From: Pseudomonas sp. ANT_H12B
Lineage (GTDB): Bacteria > Pseudomonadota > Gammaproteobacteria > Pseudomonadales > Pseudomonadaceae
DNA: 64,000 nucleotides
Reading direction: 5' to 3'
NCBI RefSeq assembly: GCF_008369325.1
Contig: NZ_VOBI01000002.1
Coordinates: 124,001 to 188,000, forward strand
A program made the position numbers and the translations under genes. The notes below the pieces were generated by a model that searched no databases, was not told the origin of the DNA, and saw only the letters and a list, made by a program, of their open reading frames with translations. Below, in pieces: positions 16,556 to 26,032 of this stretch. Numbering within the stretch: position 1 is the first letter of the stretch; each line of letters begins with the position of its first letter.

Positions 16556-19429
16556 ATGTCCCAGTTGCCGTCCTTGAGCCAGTTACGCGACCCCAATGCC
16601 TTTCTTCGCCGCCACCTTGGGCCCGATGCCGCCGAGCAACAGGCGATGCTCGACAGCCTCGGCCTCGGCAGCCGGGTCGAGTTGATCGAGCAGACGGTGC
16701 CGCCGGGAATCCGCCTGAACAGGCCGCTCGATCTGCCACCCGCCCTCGATGAAGAAGCCGCGCTGGCCAAGCTTCGCGCTTACGCCGAGCAGAACCAGGT
16801 CTGGACCAGCCTGATCGGCATGGGCTACCACGCCACCCTCACCCCGCCTGTTATTGTGCGCAACGTGCTGGAAAATCCCGGCTGGTACACCGCCTACACG
16901 CCCTATCAACCGGAGATCGCCCAAGGGCGGCTCGAAGCGTTGCTCAACTTCCAGCAATTGACCATCGACCTCACGGGCCTGGAACTGGCCAACGCCTCGC
17001 TGCTGGATGAAGCGACCGCCGCGGCGGAAGCCATGGCGCTGGCCAAGCGTGTCGCCAAGTCCAGGAGCAATCTGTTCTTCGTCGACGAAAACTGTCATCC
17101 GCAGACGATTTCCGTGGTGCAGACCCGAGCAGAAGGATTCGGCTTCGAGCTGATCATCGATGCTGTGGATAACTTGAAGCAGCACAAGGTGTTCGGCGCG
17201 TTGCTGCAGTATCCCGACACTCACGGTGAGATCCGCGACCTTCGCCCATTGATTGATCATCTGCATGCTCAGCAAGCCCTGGCCTGCGTCGCCACCGATC
17301 TGTTGAGCCTGCTATTGCTGACGCCTCCGGGGGAATTGGGCGCCGATGTGGTGTTCGGTTCATCCCAGCGTTTCGGCGTGCCCATGGGTTACGGCGGGCC
17401 TCACGCAGCGTTTTTCGCCAGTCGCGATGAGTACAAACGGGCGATTCCCGGGCGGATCATCGGTGTTTCGAAAGACGCTCGCGGTAACGTCGCCCTGCGC
17501 ATGGCCCTGCAAACCCGCGAGCAACACATTCGCCGGGAGAAGGCTAACTCGAACATTTGCACCGCGCAGGTGCTGCTGGCCAACATTGCCAGTTTCTATG
17601 CGGTCTACCACGGTCCGGAAGGGCTCAAACGCATTGCCCAACGCGTCCATCGGCTGACCAGCATCCTCGCTGCTGGCCTGGAGCGCCACGGCATCACTCG
17701 CCTCAACACACACTTTTTCGACACGCTGACGCTGGAGGTCGGTGGTGCTCAGACGGCAATCATCGAAAGCGCCCAGGCCGCACAGATCAATTTACGCATT
17801 CTCGGGCGTGGGCAACTGGGGCTGAGCCTCGACGAAACCTCTGACGAATCCACCGTCGCGAAGTTGTTTGATGTGTTCCTCGGTGCCGATCATGGGCTTG
17901 ACGTCGACGAACTGGACGCTGAAGCCCTTGCGGCCGGCATTCCCTCTGGTCTGCTGCGTACCTCGCCTTATTTGCGTCACCCGGTGTTCAACGCCCATCA
18001 CAGCGAAACCGAGATGCTGCGTTACCTCAAGCAACTGGAGAACAAGGACCTTGCCCTTAACCAGTCAATGATTCCGCTGGGCTCCTGCACCATGAAGCTC
18101 AACGCCACCAGCGAGATGATCCCCATCACCTGGCCGCAATTCGCCAACCTGCACCCGTTCGTGCCGAAAGAGCAGGCAGTCGGTTACTCATTGATGATCG
18201 AAGAACTGGAGCGTTGGCTCTGCGCGATTACCGGTTTCGACGCGATCTGCATGCAACCCAACTCAGGTGCTCAGGGTGAATACGCCGGGCTGCTGGCGAT
18301 CCGCAAATACCACGAGAGCCGCCATCAAGGGACGCGAGATATCTGCCTGATCCCGTCCTCGGCTCACGGCACCAACCCGGCTTCGGCGCAAATGGCGGGC
18401 ATGCGGGTGGTGATCGTCGATTGCGACGAGGCAGGTAACGTCGATCTGGATGACCTGAAAGGTAAAGCCGCGGAAGCAGGGGACAAACTTGCCTGCCTGA
18501 TGGCGACTTATCCTTCGACTCACGGCGTGTACGAGGAAGGCATCAGCGAGATCTGTGAAGTTATCCACAGCCACGGCGGTCAGGTGTACATGGATGGCGC
18601 CAACCTCAACGCTCAGGTCGGACTGGCGCGGCCAGCGGACATTGGCGCCGACGTGTCGCACATGAACTTACACAAGACCTTCTGCATCCCTCATGGCGGA
18701 GGAGGGCCGGGCATGGGGCCAATTGGTGTGCGGGCGCATTTGGCGCCGTTCGTCGCCAATCATCCGGTCGTGCCGATCGAGGGGCCACTGCCGCAGAACG
18801 GCGCAGTCAGCGCAGCGCCCTGGGGTAGTGCGAGCATTCTGCCGATCAGCTGGATGTACATCGCCATGATGGGCCCGCAACTGGCGGACGCCAGCGAAGT
18901 GGCGATCCTCGCTGCGAATTACCTGGCGCAGCATTTGTCCGGTGCGTTCCCGGTGCTTTACACCGGGCGAAACGAGCGGGTGGCCCACGAGTGCATCCTC
19001 GATTTGCGGCCGCTCAAGGCGCTGACCGGGATCAGCGAGGAGGATGTTGCCAAGCGCTTGATGGACTACGGCTTCCATGCGCCGACCATGTCGTTCCCGG
19101 TGCCGGGCACGTTGATGGTCGAACCGACCGAGAGTGAATCGAAGGCGGAACTGGACCGTTTTATCGGGGCGATGCTGAGCATTCGCGCGGAAATCACCGA
19201 GGTGCAGAATGGCAACTGGTCGGCCGAGGACAACCCGCTGAAACGTTCGCCGCATACCTTGGCTGATATCACTGGAGTTTGGGAGCGGCCGTACAGCATC
19301 GAGCAGGCGGTAACGCCGGACGCTCACACCAAGGCGCACAAGTATTGGCCGGTGGTGAATCGGGTGGACAATGTTTACGGCGACCGCAATTTGTTCTGCG
19401 CCTGTGTCCCGGTGGATGAGTACCGCTGA
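16556..19429 (+). CDS. gcvP: Glycine dehydrogenase (decarboxylating), P protein
   Basis: 957 residues, the long single-chain bacterial form. PLP enzyme that decarboxylates glycine and loads the aminomethyl group on GcvH. Two homologous aminotransferase-like halves: the N-terminal one with [17 protein letters not shown] near 145, the C-terminal catalytic one with PLP lysine Lys707 in [20 protein letters not shown]. Also [16 protein letters not shown] near 600. L protein (lipoamide dehydrogenase) is encoded elsewhere. ATG 16556 is preceded by AGAGAG. Part of one-carbon supply with ygfA and serA elsewhere in the window. Confidence 0.96.
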   Translation: MSQLPSLSQLRDPNAFLRRHLGPDAAEQQAMLDSLGLGSRVELIEQTVPPGIRLNRPLDLPPALDEEAALAKLRAYAEQNQVWTSLIGMGYHATLTPPVIVRNVLENPGWYTAYTPYQPEIAQGRLEALLNFQQLTIDLTGLELANASLLDEATAAAEAMALAKRVAKSRSNLFFVDENCHPQTISVVQTRAEGFGFELIIDAVDNLKQHKVFGALLQYPDTHGEIRDLRPLIDHLHAQQALACVATDLLSLLLLTPPGELGADVVFGSSQRFGVPMGYGGPHAAFFASRDEYKRAIPGRIIGVSKDARGNVALRMALQTREQHIRREKANSNICTAQVLLANIASFYAVYHGPEGLKRIAQRVHRLTSILAAGLERHGITRLNTHFFDTLTLEVGGAQTAIIESAQAAQINLRILGRGQLGLSLDETSDESTVAKLFDVFLGADHGLDVDELDAEALAAGIPSGLLRTSPYLRHPVFNAHHSETEMLRYLKQLENKDLALNQSMIPLGSCTMKLNATSEMIPITWPQFANLHPFVPKEQAVGYSLMIEELERWLCAITGFDAICMQPNSGAQGEYAGLLAIRKYHESRHQGTRDICLIPSSAHGTNPASAQMAGMRVVIVDCDEAGNVDLDDLKGKAAEAGDKLACLMATYPSTHGVYEEGISEICEVIHSHGGQVYMDGANLNAQVGLARPADIGADVSHMNLHKTFCIPHGGGGPGMGPIGVRAHLAPFVANHPVVPIEGPLPQNGAVSAAPWGSASILPISWMYIAMMGPQLADASEVAILAANYLAQHLSGAFPVLYTGRNERVAHECILDLRPLKALTGISEEDVAKRLMDYGFHAPTMSFPVPGTLMVEPTESESKAELDRFIGAMLSIRAEITEVQNGNWSAEDNPLKRSPHTLADITGVWERPYSIEQAVTPDAHTKAHKYWPVVNRVDNVYGDRNLFCACVPVDEYR

Positions 19430-19448
19430 GATTCCGTTCATATCTGAC

Positions 19449-19482
19449 CCCTGTGGGAGCGGGCAAGCCCGCTCCCACAGGG
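19449..19482. repeat. REP palindrome
   Basis: CCCTGTGGGAGCGGGC-AA-GCCCGCTCCCACAGGG, a perfect 16-base-arm REP, immediately after gcvP. Confidence 0.85.
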
Positions 19483-19494
19483 TTTTGCGTTGGC

Positions 19495-19526
19495 AAAAAA
19501 ATGCCGCTCATGTGAGCGGCATTTTT
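19495..19526. terminator. Bidirectional terminator, gcvP / DUF2388
   Basis: AAAAAATGCCGCTCA-TG-TGAGCGGCATTTTT: perfect stem with A run left and T run right, ends both convergent transcripts. Confidence 0.85.
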
Positions 19527-19541
19527 GTTCAGCTGAGAAAC

Positions 19542-19859
19542 TTACTCGGAAGCAATGGCATTCTTCGCCAGGATCGCATTCGCCAATTCCATGTCCGTGG
19601 CCTGCAGGCCAGGGTTGTCGGCGCGGACTTTCTGCATCGCGGCTTCCAGGTACGGGCCGCGGATGCCACCGTCGCTGGCAACAAAGCTGCCTGCATCGTC
19701 CTGGGCGGCAACGATCAGCTTGTGATCCTTGAAGGTCAGGTAGGTCGAACCGGTGGTTGCACCGGAAGAGATGACGTTACGCCAAAAGCTATCGGCCATC
19801 GCCGAACCGACTGGAAGGGACAACAAGGCGATGGTAGCGACAGCAAATTTGAGACGCAT
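19542..19859 (-). CDS. DUF2388 small secreted protein
   Basis: 105 residues from ATG at 19857-19859 (GGAG upstream). Signal peptide MRLKFAVATIALLSLPVG with cleavage near AMA-DSFWRN. The mature part, with SSGATTGSTYLT, AAQDDAGSFVASDGG, and IRGPYLEAAMQKVR, matches the Pseudomonas DUF2388 family. These small periplasmic proteins occur in several copies per Pseudomonas genome; function is unknown. It is upstream of no partner; the NfeD gene is 67 bases away on the same strand. Confidence 0.8.
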   Translation of the reverse strand: MRLKFAVATIALLSLPVGSAMADSFWRNVISSGATTGSTYLTFKDHKLIVAAQDDAGSFVASDGGIRGPYLEAAMQKVRADNPGLQATDMELANAILAKNAIASE

Positions 19860-19926
19860 GATGGGTGACTCCACTGGTTAACTACGGGGTTTGATTGCCA
19901 ATCACCCAGTTGAGTTCAATCACGGC

Positions 19927-20376
19927 TCATTCCGTCGGTTCGACCAGCAGAATCGCCCCTTGCTGCCCGATCACCCGAACACGACTACCCTGCGCGGCGT
20001 CAGGCCCCCGGGCCATCCACACACCGTCGGCGACCTTGATCTTGCCGCGACCGTCGACAATTGCTTCGTGCACCACAAAGGTTTTGCCGACCAGTTCCTG
20101 GCCGCGCAGATTGAGGTTCGGCTGATCACTCTCCCGCACAGCGCTGCGCTGGCGCCTCCACCAATACAGCGCGGTAGCGATCGAGAGCAGGCCGAACAGC
20201 AAAAACTGCAATTCCCAAGACATGTCCGGTGCGACAAAAGTCAGCACACCTACGGCTGCAGCGGCCATGCCGATCCACAGTAGATAGCCGCCGGCCCCGA
20301 ACACTTCGAGAATCAGCAGCACAGTGCCCAATGCCAGCCAGTCCCAGAACGATAAATGCTGCAGGAATGCCCACAT
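19927..20376 (-). CDS. NfeD-family membrane protein
   Basis: 149 residues: two to three membrane helices (about 8-70: WDWLALGTVLLILEVFG, YLLWIGMAAAAVGVLTF, FLLFGLLSIATALYWW) followed by an OB-fold domain (NLRGQELVGKTFVVHEAIVDGRG, GVWMARGPDAAQGSRVRVIG). This is the short NfeD1b form, which pairs with an SPFH protein. Eight bases separate it from the upstream SPFH gene, so they are one operon. Role in membrane microdomain organisation or quality control is family-level inference. Confidence 0.88.
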   Translation of the reverse strand: MWAFLQHLSFWDWLALGTVLLILEVFGAGGYLLWIGMAAAAVGVLTFVAPDMSWELQFLLFGLLSIATALYWWRRQRSAVRESDQPNLNLRGQELVGKTFVVHEAIVDGRGKIKVADGVWMARGPDAAQGSRVRVIGQQGAILLVEPTE

Positions 20377-20384
20377 ATCGTGCC

Positions 20385-21305
20385 TCAGGCTTTCTTGTTA
20401 TCGAACGTGGCTTTGACGATCTCGCCGATGCCGCCGACTGCGCCGATCATCGAACTGGCCTCGAGCGGCATCAGGATGACTTTGCTGTTGTTGGCCGAGG
20501 CCAGTTTGCCCAGCGCATCGATGTACTTCTGTGCGACGAAGTAGTTGACCGCCTGCACGTTGCCGCCAGCAATCGCTTCGGATACCACTTTGGTGGCCTG
20601 GGCTTCGGCTTCGGCTTGACGCTCACGGGCTTCAGCTTCAAGGAACGCCGCCTGACGGCCACCCTCGGCCTCCAGGATTTGCGCCTGCTTCTTGCCTTCG
20701 GCGGTCAGGATCGCAGCGGCACGCAGGCCCTCGGCCTCAAGGATTTGCGCACGCTTGATACGCTCGGCTTTCATCTGCCCGGACATGGCTGCCATCAGGT
20801 CAGCCGGCGGGCTGATGTCCTTGATCTCGATGCGGGTGATCTTGATGCCCCACGGTGCCGTGGCTTCGTCGACGGTGCGCAGCAGTTTTTCGTTGATCCC
20901 GTCGCGCTGGCTGAGCATCGCGTCGAGTTCCATGGAGCCGAGCACGGTACGAATGTTGGTTTGCAGCAGATTGCGAATCGCGTGTTCGAGGTTGTTGACC
21001 TCGTAGGCGGCCTGGGTGGTGTTGACCACCTGGAAGAAGCACACCGCATCGATCTGCACCGTGGCGTTATCGGCAGTGATGACTTCCTGGGGCGGAATAT
21101 CCAGCACACTTTCCATGACGTTGATCTTGCGACCGATGCGGTCCATCACTGGAATGATGATGTTCAGGCCAGGCTTGAGGGTGTTGGTGTAACGGCCAAA
21201 ACGCTCGACCGTCCACTGGTAACCCTGAGGCACAACCTTGAAACCCATGAACAGAATGGCGACCACGAGGCCGACAAAAAGTAAAAGCACGCTACCGATC
21301 TGCAT
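20385..21305 (-). CDS. SPFH/stomatin-like membrane protein (QmcA type)
   Basis: 306 residues from ATG at 21303-21305 (AGGGAA upstream), excluding a 30-codon unsupported extension. One N-terminal membrane helix ([19 protein letters not shown]), then the SPFH domain ([25 protein letters not shown]-like [35 protein letters not shown]) and a long alanine/glutamate-rich coiled coil ([20 protein letters not shown]). Family members oligomerise in the inner membrane and modulate FtsH protease (known for QmcA/HflKC). Operon partner NfeD follows. Confidence 0.9.
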   Translation of the reverse strand: MQIGSVLLLFVGLVVAILFMGFKVVPQGYQWTVERFGRYTNTLKPGLNIIIPVMDRIGRKINVMESVLDIPPQEVITADNATVQIDAVCFFQVVNTTQAAYEVNNLEHAIRNLLQTNIRTVLGSMELDAMLSQRDGINEKLLRTVDEATAPWGIKITRIEIKDISPPADLMAAMSGQMKAERIKRAQILEAEGLRAAAILTAEGKKQAQILEAEGGRQAAFLEAEARERQAEAEAQATKVVSEAIAGGNVQAVNYFVAQKYIDALGKLASANNSKVILMPLEASSMIGAVGGIGEIVKATFDNKKA

Positions 21306-21413
21306 AACAATTCCCTGTTGATCAATGATGTTGCGATCGCAGGAGTGTAGCGGCGCCGGTTGGGGATAAGAACCGTTAGTCGGCCCTTGCATCATCAGGA
21401 GACATAAAAGAAC

Positions 21414-23198
21414 TCATTTCTGCTCGCTCTGCGGTGTCACCCGCAGTACCTCCTCGATAGTCGTCAGCCCGGCCGCCACTTTTTGCGCCCCCGACAGCCG
21501 CAAACTGCGCATGCCTTCCTTGAACGCCTGACGCCGCACCGCGAGCAAATCGGTATCGGGGTTGATCAGCGCTTTGACGCCGTCTGTCAGTTGCATGATT
21601 TCGTAGACCCCGGCGCGACCGCGATAGCCGGTGTCGCGACATTCCAGGCAACCAATGGCGCGTTGGGCGTTGGTCGGTAGCGGCGCTTGCCAGGGTTTGG
21701 TCAGGGTTTGCCAGTCCTCTTCACCCAATGTCAGCGGTGCCTTGCAGTGCGGGCACAAGGTGCGGACCAGGCGTTGCGCCATGACACCGAGCACCGTGGC
21801 TTTGATCAGGTAATGCGGCACGCCGAGTTCCAGCAGGCGACTGATCGCGCTGGGCGCATCGTTGGTGTGCAGCGTCGACAGCACCAAGTGGCCGGTGAGC
21901 GCGGCCTGAATCGCCATTTCTGCGGTTTCGAGATCGCGTATCTCGCCGATCATGATGATGTCCGGATCCTGTCGCATCAGCGCGCGCACACCGGCGGCGA
22001 AGGTCAGGTCGATGTTGTGCTGGACCTGCATCTGGTTGAACGCCGGCTCGACCATTTCGATCGGGTCTTCGATGGTGCAGAGGTTGACCTCCGGCGTCGC
22101 CAGTTTCTTGAGCGTGGTGTACAGCGTGGTGGTTTTCCCCGAACCGGTGGGCCCGGTGACCAGAATGATGCCGTTGGGCTGGCGGGTCATGTCCTGCCAG
22201 CGGCGCAGGTCTTCGGTGGAGAAACCCAGCTGGTCGAAATCCTTGAGCAGCACCTCCGGGTCGAAGATTCGCATGACCATTTTTTCGCCAAACGCTGTCG
22301 GTAATGTCGACAGCCGCAGTTCGACTTCACCGCCATCCGGGGTCTTGGTTTTCACCCGGCCGTCTTGGGGTTTGCGCTTTTCCGCGACGTTCATCCGCCC
22401 GAGGCTTTTCAGGCGGCTGACAATCGCCATGGTCACTTGCGGCGGGAATTGATAGACGTTGTGCAGCACGCCATCAATGCGAAAGCGCACCGTGCCTTGC
22501 TCGCGTCGCGGTTCGATGTGGATGTCACTGGCGCGCTGCTGGAACGCGTACTGGAACAACCAGTCGACGATATTGACGATGTGCGCGTCGTTGGCGTCCG
22601 GTTCCTGGTCGCTGGCACCGAGATTGAGCAACTGTTCGAAGTTGCCCATTGTGTTTATTTGCTGATCGGCGTTGGTCGCGCCGCTGACCGATTTGGCCAG
22701 GCGGAAGAACTCCACGCTGAAGCGCTGGATGTCCACCGGGTTGGCGACCACACGCTTGATCGGCAACTTCAATACGTGGGTCAGGTCGGCTTCCCAGCCG
22801 GTGACGTAGGGTTGGGCGCTGGCCACGGTCACCGCGTCACGGTCGATGGAGACCGCAAGAATCTTGTGACGCTGGGCGAAGGCGTAGGACATCAGCGGCG
22901 TAATGGCCGCGACGTTGATCTTCAACGGATCGATACGCAAGTAAGGCTGGCCGGCCTGCTGGGACAGCCACAGCGTCAGGCTCTCCAGGTCGAGGTGTTT
23001 ACTGGGACGGCTAAGGTCGTCCAGATGCTGGCTGGCGATGAACTCCAGCGGGTGCATCTGGCCATTGGCGGCGTGACGGCGTCGAGCATTAAGCGCGTGT
23101 TCGGCCGAGTCCTGGCTGATAAAGCCTTGGGCGACCAGTTCACGCAGCAAATCATTGAGATCCAGCCAGCGGTCCTGAATGGCAAGTTGAACGGACAT
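21414..23198 (-). CDS. GspE/PilB-family secretion ATPase (orphan)
   Basis: 594 residues. N-terminal MshEN-like domain (LNDLLRELVAQGFISQDSAE), then a complete ATPase: N-terminal part DIHIEPRREQGTVRFRIDGVL near 235, Walker A GPTGSGKTTT near 335, Asp box near TIEDPIE, Walker B DPDIIMIGEIRD, His box TGHLVLSTLHTND, and a tetracysteine metal site (CPHC ... CLEC). All motifs are intact, so it should power pilus or type II secretion assembly. No other gsp or pil gene is near, so the machine it serves cannot be named from the window. Confidence 0.88.
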   Translation of the reverse strand: MSVQLAIQDRWLDLNDLLRELVAQGFISQDSAEHALNARRRHAANGQMHPLEFIASQHLDDLSRPSKHLDLESLTLWLSQQAGQPYLRIDPLKINVAAITPLMSYAFAQRHKILAVSIDRDAVTVASAQPYVTGWEADLTHVLKLPIKRVVANPVDIQRFSVEFFRLAKSVSGATNADQQINTMGNFEQLLNLGASDQEPDANDAHIVNIVDWLFQYAFQQRASDIHIEPRREQGTVRFRIDGVLHNVYQFPPQVTMAIVSRLKSLGRMNVAEKRKPQDGRVKTKTPDGGEVELRLSTLPTAFGEKMVMRIFDPEVLLKDFDQLGFSTEDLRRWQDMTRQPNGIILVTGPTGSGKTTTLYTTLKKLATPEVNLCTIEDPIEMVEPAFNQMQVQHNIDLTFAAGVRALMRQDPDIIMIGEIRDLETAEMAIQAALTGHLVLSTLHTNDAPSAISRLLELGVPHYLIKATVLGVMAQRLVRTLCPHCKAPLTLGEEDWQTLTKPWQAPLPTNAQRAIGCLECRDTGYRGRAGVYEIMQLTDGVKALINPDTDLLAVRRQAFKEGMRSLRLSGAQKVAAGLTTIEEVLRVTPQSEQK

Positions 23199-23288
23199 GC
23201 GGGCTCCTCATGAACAACAGTTCGCAAAGGATAGTCGCGCACCCGCCGACCGTTGGGCCACTACCCGACGAAGCCGTATCGAGTTCTT

Positions 23289-23627
23289 TCAGCCTGCTGC
23301 CTGAGCGGGCTTCTCCCACGTAGAGTCGGCGGCTTGCAGGTCCACCGAACAGACGCTGATCAAGTTACGTAATTTTTCCGCGATGACCTGGGCGCGGTGC
23401 CAGCTCAGGTCGTCCATCACGATGTCGATCGACATCAAATCGTCCATCCGCTGCACGTTGACCTGTTGCGGTGTCAGGAACTGTAAGGCGAACAGGTTGA
23501 GCGCCCGGCACAACAGATCCGGTTCGGCCTCCGCCAGCAATTGATAGTGAACGCGGCAGTGGGTGTTGCTGGCGTTCCAGACATCGGCGCGGGTTGGCGG
23601 GGTGTTCACGGCTTCCAGATGCGGCAT
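23289..23627 (-). CDS. Small conserved hypothetical, ACT-like
   Basis: 112 residues. Central stretch HCRVHYQLLAEAEPDLLCRA, FALQFLTPQQVNVQRM and MSIDIVMDDL has the beta-alpha-beta pattern of ACT domains and loosely recalls acetolactate synthase small subunits. This is a pattern judgement, not a firm match. N- and C-terminal tails look disordered. It is divergent from an Lrp-family regulator gene; ACT-like domain plus Lrp neighbour hints at amino-acid sensing, which is speculative. Confidence 0.55.
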   Translation of the reverse strand: MPHLEAVNTPPTRADVWNASNTHCRVHYQLLAEAEPDLLCRALNLFALQFLTPQQVNVQRMDDLMSIDIVMDDLSWHRAQVIAEKLRNLISVCSVDLQAADSTWEKPAQAAG

Positions 23628-23753
23628 GGTCGGTCTCCAAAATCACTGGAGGAATTTTTACATTCGGTGCGGGGCATTTCTTATCTATGATGGGGCTTAT
23701 TGACGGTTCATCGAATTGCACAATTCACCAAGTTATCAATTCCGGGTTTTTCT

Positions 23754-24224
23754 ATGCATAGCGAGCTGGATGGCTACGACCGCAAGATTCTCGCGTTGCT
23801 GCAAGAGGACGCTTCACTCTCAAGTGCGCAGATCGCCGAACAGGTGGGGCTGTCGCAGTCGCCGTGCTGGCGGCGGATTCAGCGGATGAAGGAGGAGGGG
23901 ATCATTCGTGGGCAGGTGACCTTGCTCGACCGCAAGAAAATCGGCCTGAACACGCAGATCTTCGCTGAAATCAAACTCAACGCGCATGGGCGTTCGAACT
24001 TCACCGAGTTTACCGAGGCGATTCGCGGTTTTCCCGAAGTGCTGGAGTGTTATGTGCTGATGGGGTCGGTGGATTTCTTGCTGCGGATTGTTACGGCAGA
24101 TATCGAGGCGTATGAGCGCTTCTTTTTCGAGAAGTTGTCGATGGTGCCGGGGATACAGGAGGTCAACTCGATCGTGGCGTTGTCGGAGATCAAGTCCACG
24201 ACGAGTTTGCCGGTGTTGCGCTGA
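23754..24224 (+). CDS. Lrp/AsnC-family transcriptional regulator
   Basis: 156 residues from ATG 23754; the longer frame from 23700 adds 18 atypical residues. N-terminal winged helix (LDGYDRKILALLQEDASLS, AEQVGLSQSPCWRRIQRMK) and C-terminal RAM/ACT effector domain (GFPEVLECYVLMGSVDFLLR, VPGIQEVNSIVALSEIK). Such proteins form octamers that respond to amino acids. The target is not evident; the divergent ACT-like gene is the nearest candidate. No strong ribosome site is visible. Confidence 0.88.
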   Translation: MHSELDGYDRKILALLQEDASLSSAQIAEQVGLSQSPCWRRIQRMKEEGIIRGQVTLLDRKKIGLNTQIFAEIKLNAHGRSNFTEFTEAIRGFPEVLECYVLMGSVDFLLRIVTADIEAYERFFFEKLSMVPGIQEVNSIVALSEIKSTTSLPVLR

Positions 24225-24232
24225 CCCTACAC

Positions 24233-24339
24233 TGATCGTTCCCACGCTCCCGCGTGGGAATGCAGCCGGTGACGCTCCGCGTTACCTGGACGCGGAGCGT
24301 CCCTTGAGGCATTCCCACGCAGAGCGTGGGAACGATCAT
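24233..24339. repeat. REP-type palindromes (CGTTCCCACGC class)
   Basis: TGATCGTTCCCACGCTCCCG, an inner GACGCTCCGCGT / ACGCGGAGCGTC pair, and ATTCCCACGCAGAGCGTGGG with AACGATCA at the end. Outer ends are inverted (TGATCGTTCCCACGC / GCGTGGGAACGATCA). Same family as at 12930, 28707 and 34191. Confidence 0.8.
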
Positions 24340-24349
24340 CATCGCAAGA

Positions 24350-25717
24350 TTACATACGCAGCAGCATCTTCCAGGCACGATTCTGATACACAGCAATCGC
24401 CTGCTGCTTGCGCGCATCCAGCGATTCGTCGGTGATCGGCTCGTTAGCCAATTGAGCAAGCTGTTTGAGCTCGCCGTACAAGCGATCCATTTCCGGGATG
24501 TCCAGCACGTTGCGGGCGTGATGCAACCAGGCCTGGATGCGCTCGATACGCGGCAGTTGCTCGGCCAGGTCTTCCGGTTGTTGCTGATATCGCTGCAATT
24601 GCAGGGACGTCGCTTCTTCACCCAGCAGGCGTGGCAGCCAGCTGCCCAATTGCGCAGCGCCCTGGCGATTGCCACGGACGTTGCGATCGGCAGCCCAGGT
24701 GCGAGCCAGCAACCAGCGCGACGTGTTCAGCGAGAACAGGCCCCAGCGCGGGTCTTCGAGTTCTTCGAGGAACTGCTCCGGCGCGGCCTTGCGCACGTCT
24801 TCATCGTCCAGACCGGCCTGAACCAACGGGCGCCAGTCTTCGAGCAAGGCATCCAGCGCGACGCGCAGGTCGTGAGTCGACTGACGCGGTGCGGCTTGGC
24901 CGAGGCTGCTGAGCAATGCGCGCAATTCAGCGAGGTTTTCGACCCAGTCCTGCAACAGGCGCCAGTGGCCATTGAAACGATACTGTTCGGCCAGACGCTG
25001 GCTGCTGCCCAGCAAGTGCCAGCTCAGCGCGGCGAAGGCGTCGTCCAGCGGCATTTCGGCGCTGATCTGCGGCGCTGGCAGGCTCAGGGAATAACTGTTG
25101 GCGTCGTACAAACGATAACCGCGCTCGGCCTTGCTGATGTCACACGGCATCAGGGCCAGGGTCGCGGCCAGTTCGGCGGCCAGTTCCAGCAGTGCGGCCG
25201 GCTCGCCTTCGCGCAATTCCAGTTCCAGCTCGCAGATTTCTTCTTTCTGTTTGCCGACGACAACGTGACCCAGATCCAGAGCAGCTTCGATGACCACTTT
25301 AGTCTTGCCACGGCCCCAGGCGATTTCCGCGCGTTCGCGGACAAAATCGGTGGTGAAGATCGGCTTCAGGGTTTTCTTGTCCAGCTCTGCCAATTCTTCA
25401 GGCCAGCACTCGCCGTCGAGTTTCTTCACGTCGAGCTTGGCTTTGGGCAGGTTCCAGTCGTATTCATTACGTTCGGACAAACCGGCGACGCTCTGGCCGC
25501 GGGTCTTGAGCGTCTGAATCACTTCTTCGCCATCGCGGCGCAGGCGCAGGGCAACCTTGGCACGGGCCAGGTCGCGCTCAGGCGTGTCGAAGTACTGGTT
25601 CATCAACTCACGGCGTTCCCAGCCACTTTTGTTGCGTTTTTTCAGGAGCGGGTGCTCGCGCAGGGCAGCGAGGGTTTCGCGGCTGACGCGGAGTTTGATT
25701 TCGGTTTCTTTCTGCAT
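24350..25717 (-). CDS. CYTH-CHAD protein (inorganic triphosphatase YgiF-like)
   Basis: 455 residues from ATG at 25715-25717; the 75-codon upstream extension runs into the palindromic element and is dropped. Residues 1-200 form a CYTH domain: the ETEIKLRV (ExExK) motif, RLRRDGEEVIQTLKTRG, and ELELELREGE. Residues 215-455 form a CHAD helical domain with conserved His (STHDLRVALDALLEDW). YgiF in E. coli hydrolyses tripolyphosphate (known); CHAD domains bind polyphosphate. Role here: triphosphate or polyphosphate metabolism, inferred. It neighbours argE divergently. Confidence 0.88.
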   Translation of the reverse strand: MQKETEIKLRVSRETLAALREHPLLKKRNKSGWERRELMNQYFDTPERDLARAKVALRLRRDGEEVIQTLKTRGQSVAGLSERNEYDWNLPKAKLDVKKLDGECWPEELAELDKKTLKPIFTTDFVRERAEIAWGRGKTKVVIEAALDLGHVVVGKQKEEICELELELREGEPAALLELAAELAATLALMPCDISKAERGYRLYDANSYSLSLPAPQISAEMPLDDAFAALSWHLLGSSQRLAEQYRFNGHWRLLQDWVENLAELRALLSSLGQAAPRQSTHDLRVALDALLEDWRPLVQAGLDDEDVRKAAPEQFLEELEDPRWGLFSLNTSRWLLARTWAADRNVRGNRQGAAQLGSWLPRLLGEEATSLQLQRYQQQPEDLAEQLPRIERIQAWLHHARNVLDIPEMDRLYGELKQLAQLANEPITDESLDARKQQAIAVYQNRAWKMLLRM

Positions 25718-25800
25718 GGCCGGAAAATCCAGGATCGGGAGCGCAGCCGGGGGAATGTGTGGCTGCCAAGGTCGTGCAGTGTACAGCACTGACCTGAGAT

Positions 25801-25957
25801 AGGGTCTGTTGACGCTTGGTGACGGCCGCGACGGACCTCCCTTGGCGCAGGGCTGCGTTGCTCGGAACTCATTTGGGACAACCAAACCACGTTCCTCGCG
25901 CCTTGCCCTGCACCAAGGGGGGCCGTCTCGGCTCGTCACCAAGCGTCAACAGACCCT
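25801..25957. repeat. 157-bp near-perfect palindromic element
   Basis: Terminal inverted repeats of 24 bases are perfect: AGGGTCTGTTGACGCTTGGT plus GACG at 25801-25824 and its complement at 25934-25957. The inner sequence also folds back: ACGGACCTCCCTTGGCGCAG on the left resembles the complement of CTGCACCAAGGGGGGCCGT on the right, and TTTGGGACAACCAAA is near the centre. The whole element could form one long hairpin. No transposase gene; I see no clear target-site duplication. It fills most of the gap between the CYTH-CHAD gene and argE. A MITE-like element is the best guess. Confidence 0.75.
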
Positions 25958-26032
25958 ACCCGCGCCGCGGCGGTTTATTCCTGTCGCCGGATGGTTCTAT
26001 GATGGACTTCAATTCGGGAGTTGGAGTCAGCG

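Noticed and set aside
25718..25942. 75-codon extension of the CYTH-CHAD protein
   Set aside because: It reads through the 157-bp palindrome; the ExExK motif sits right after ATG 25717.
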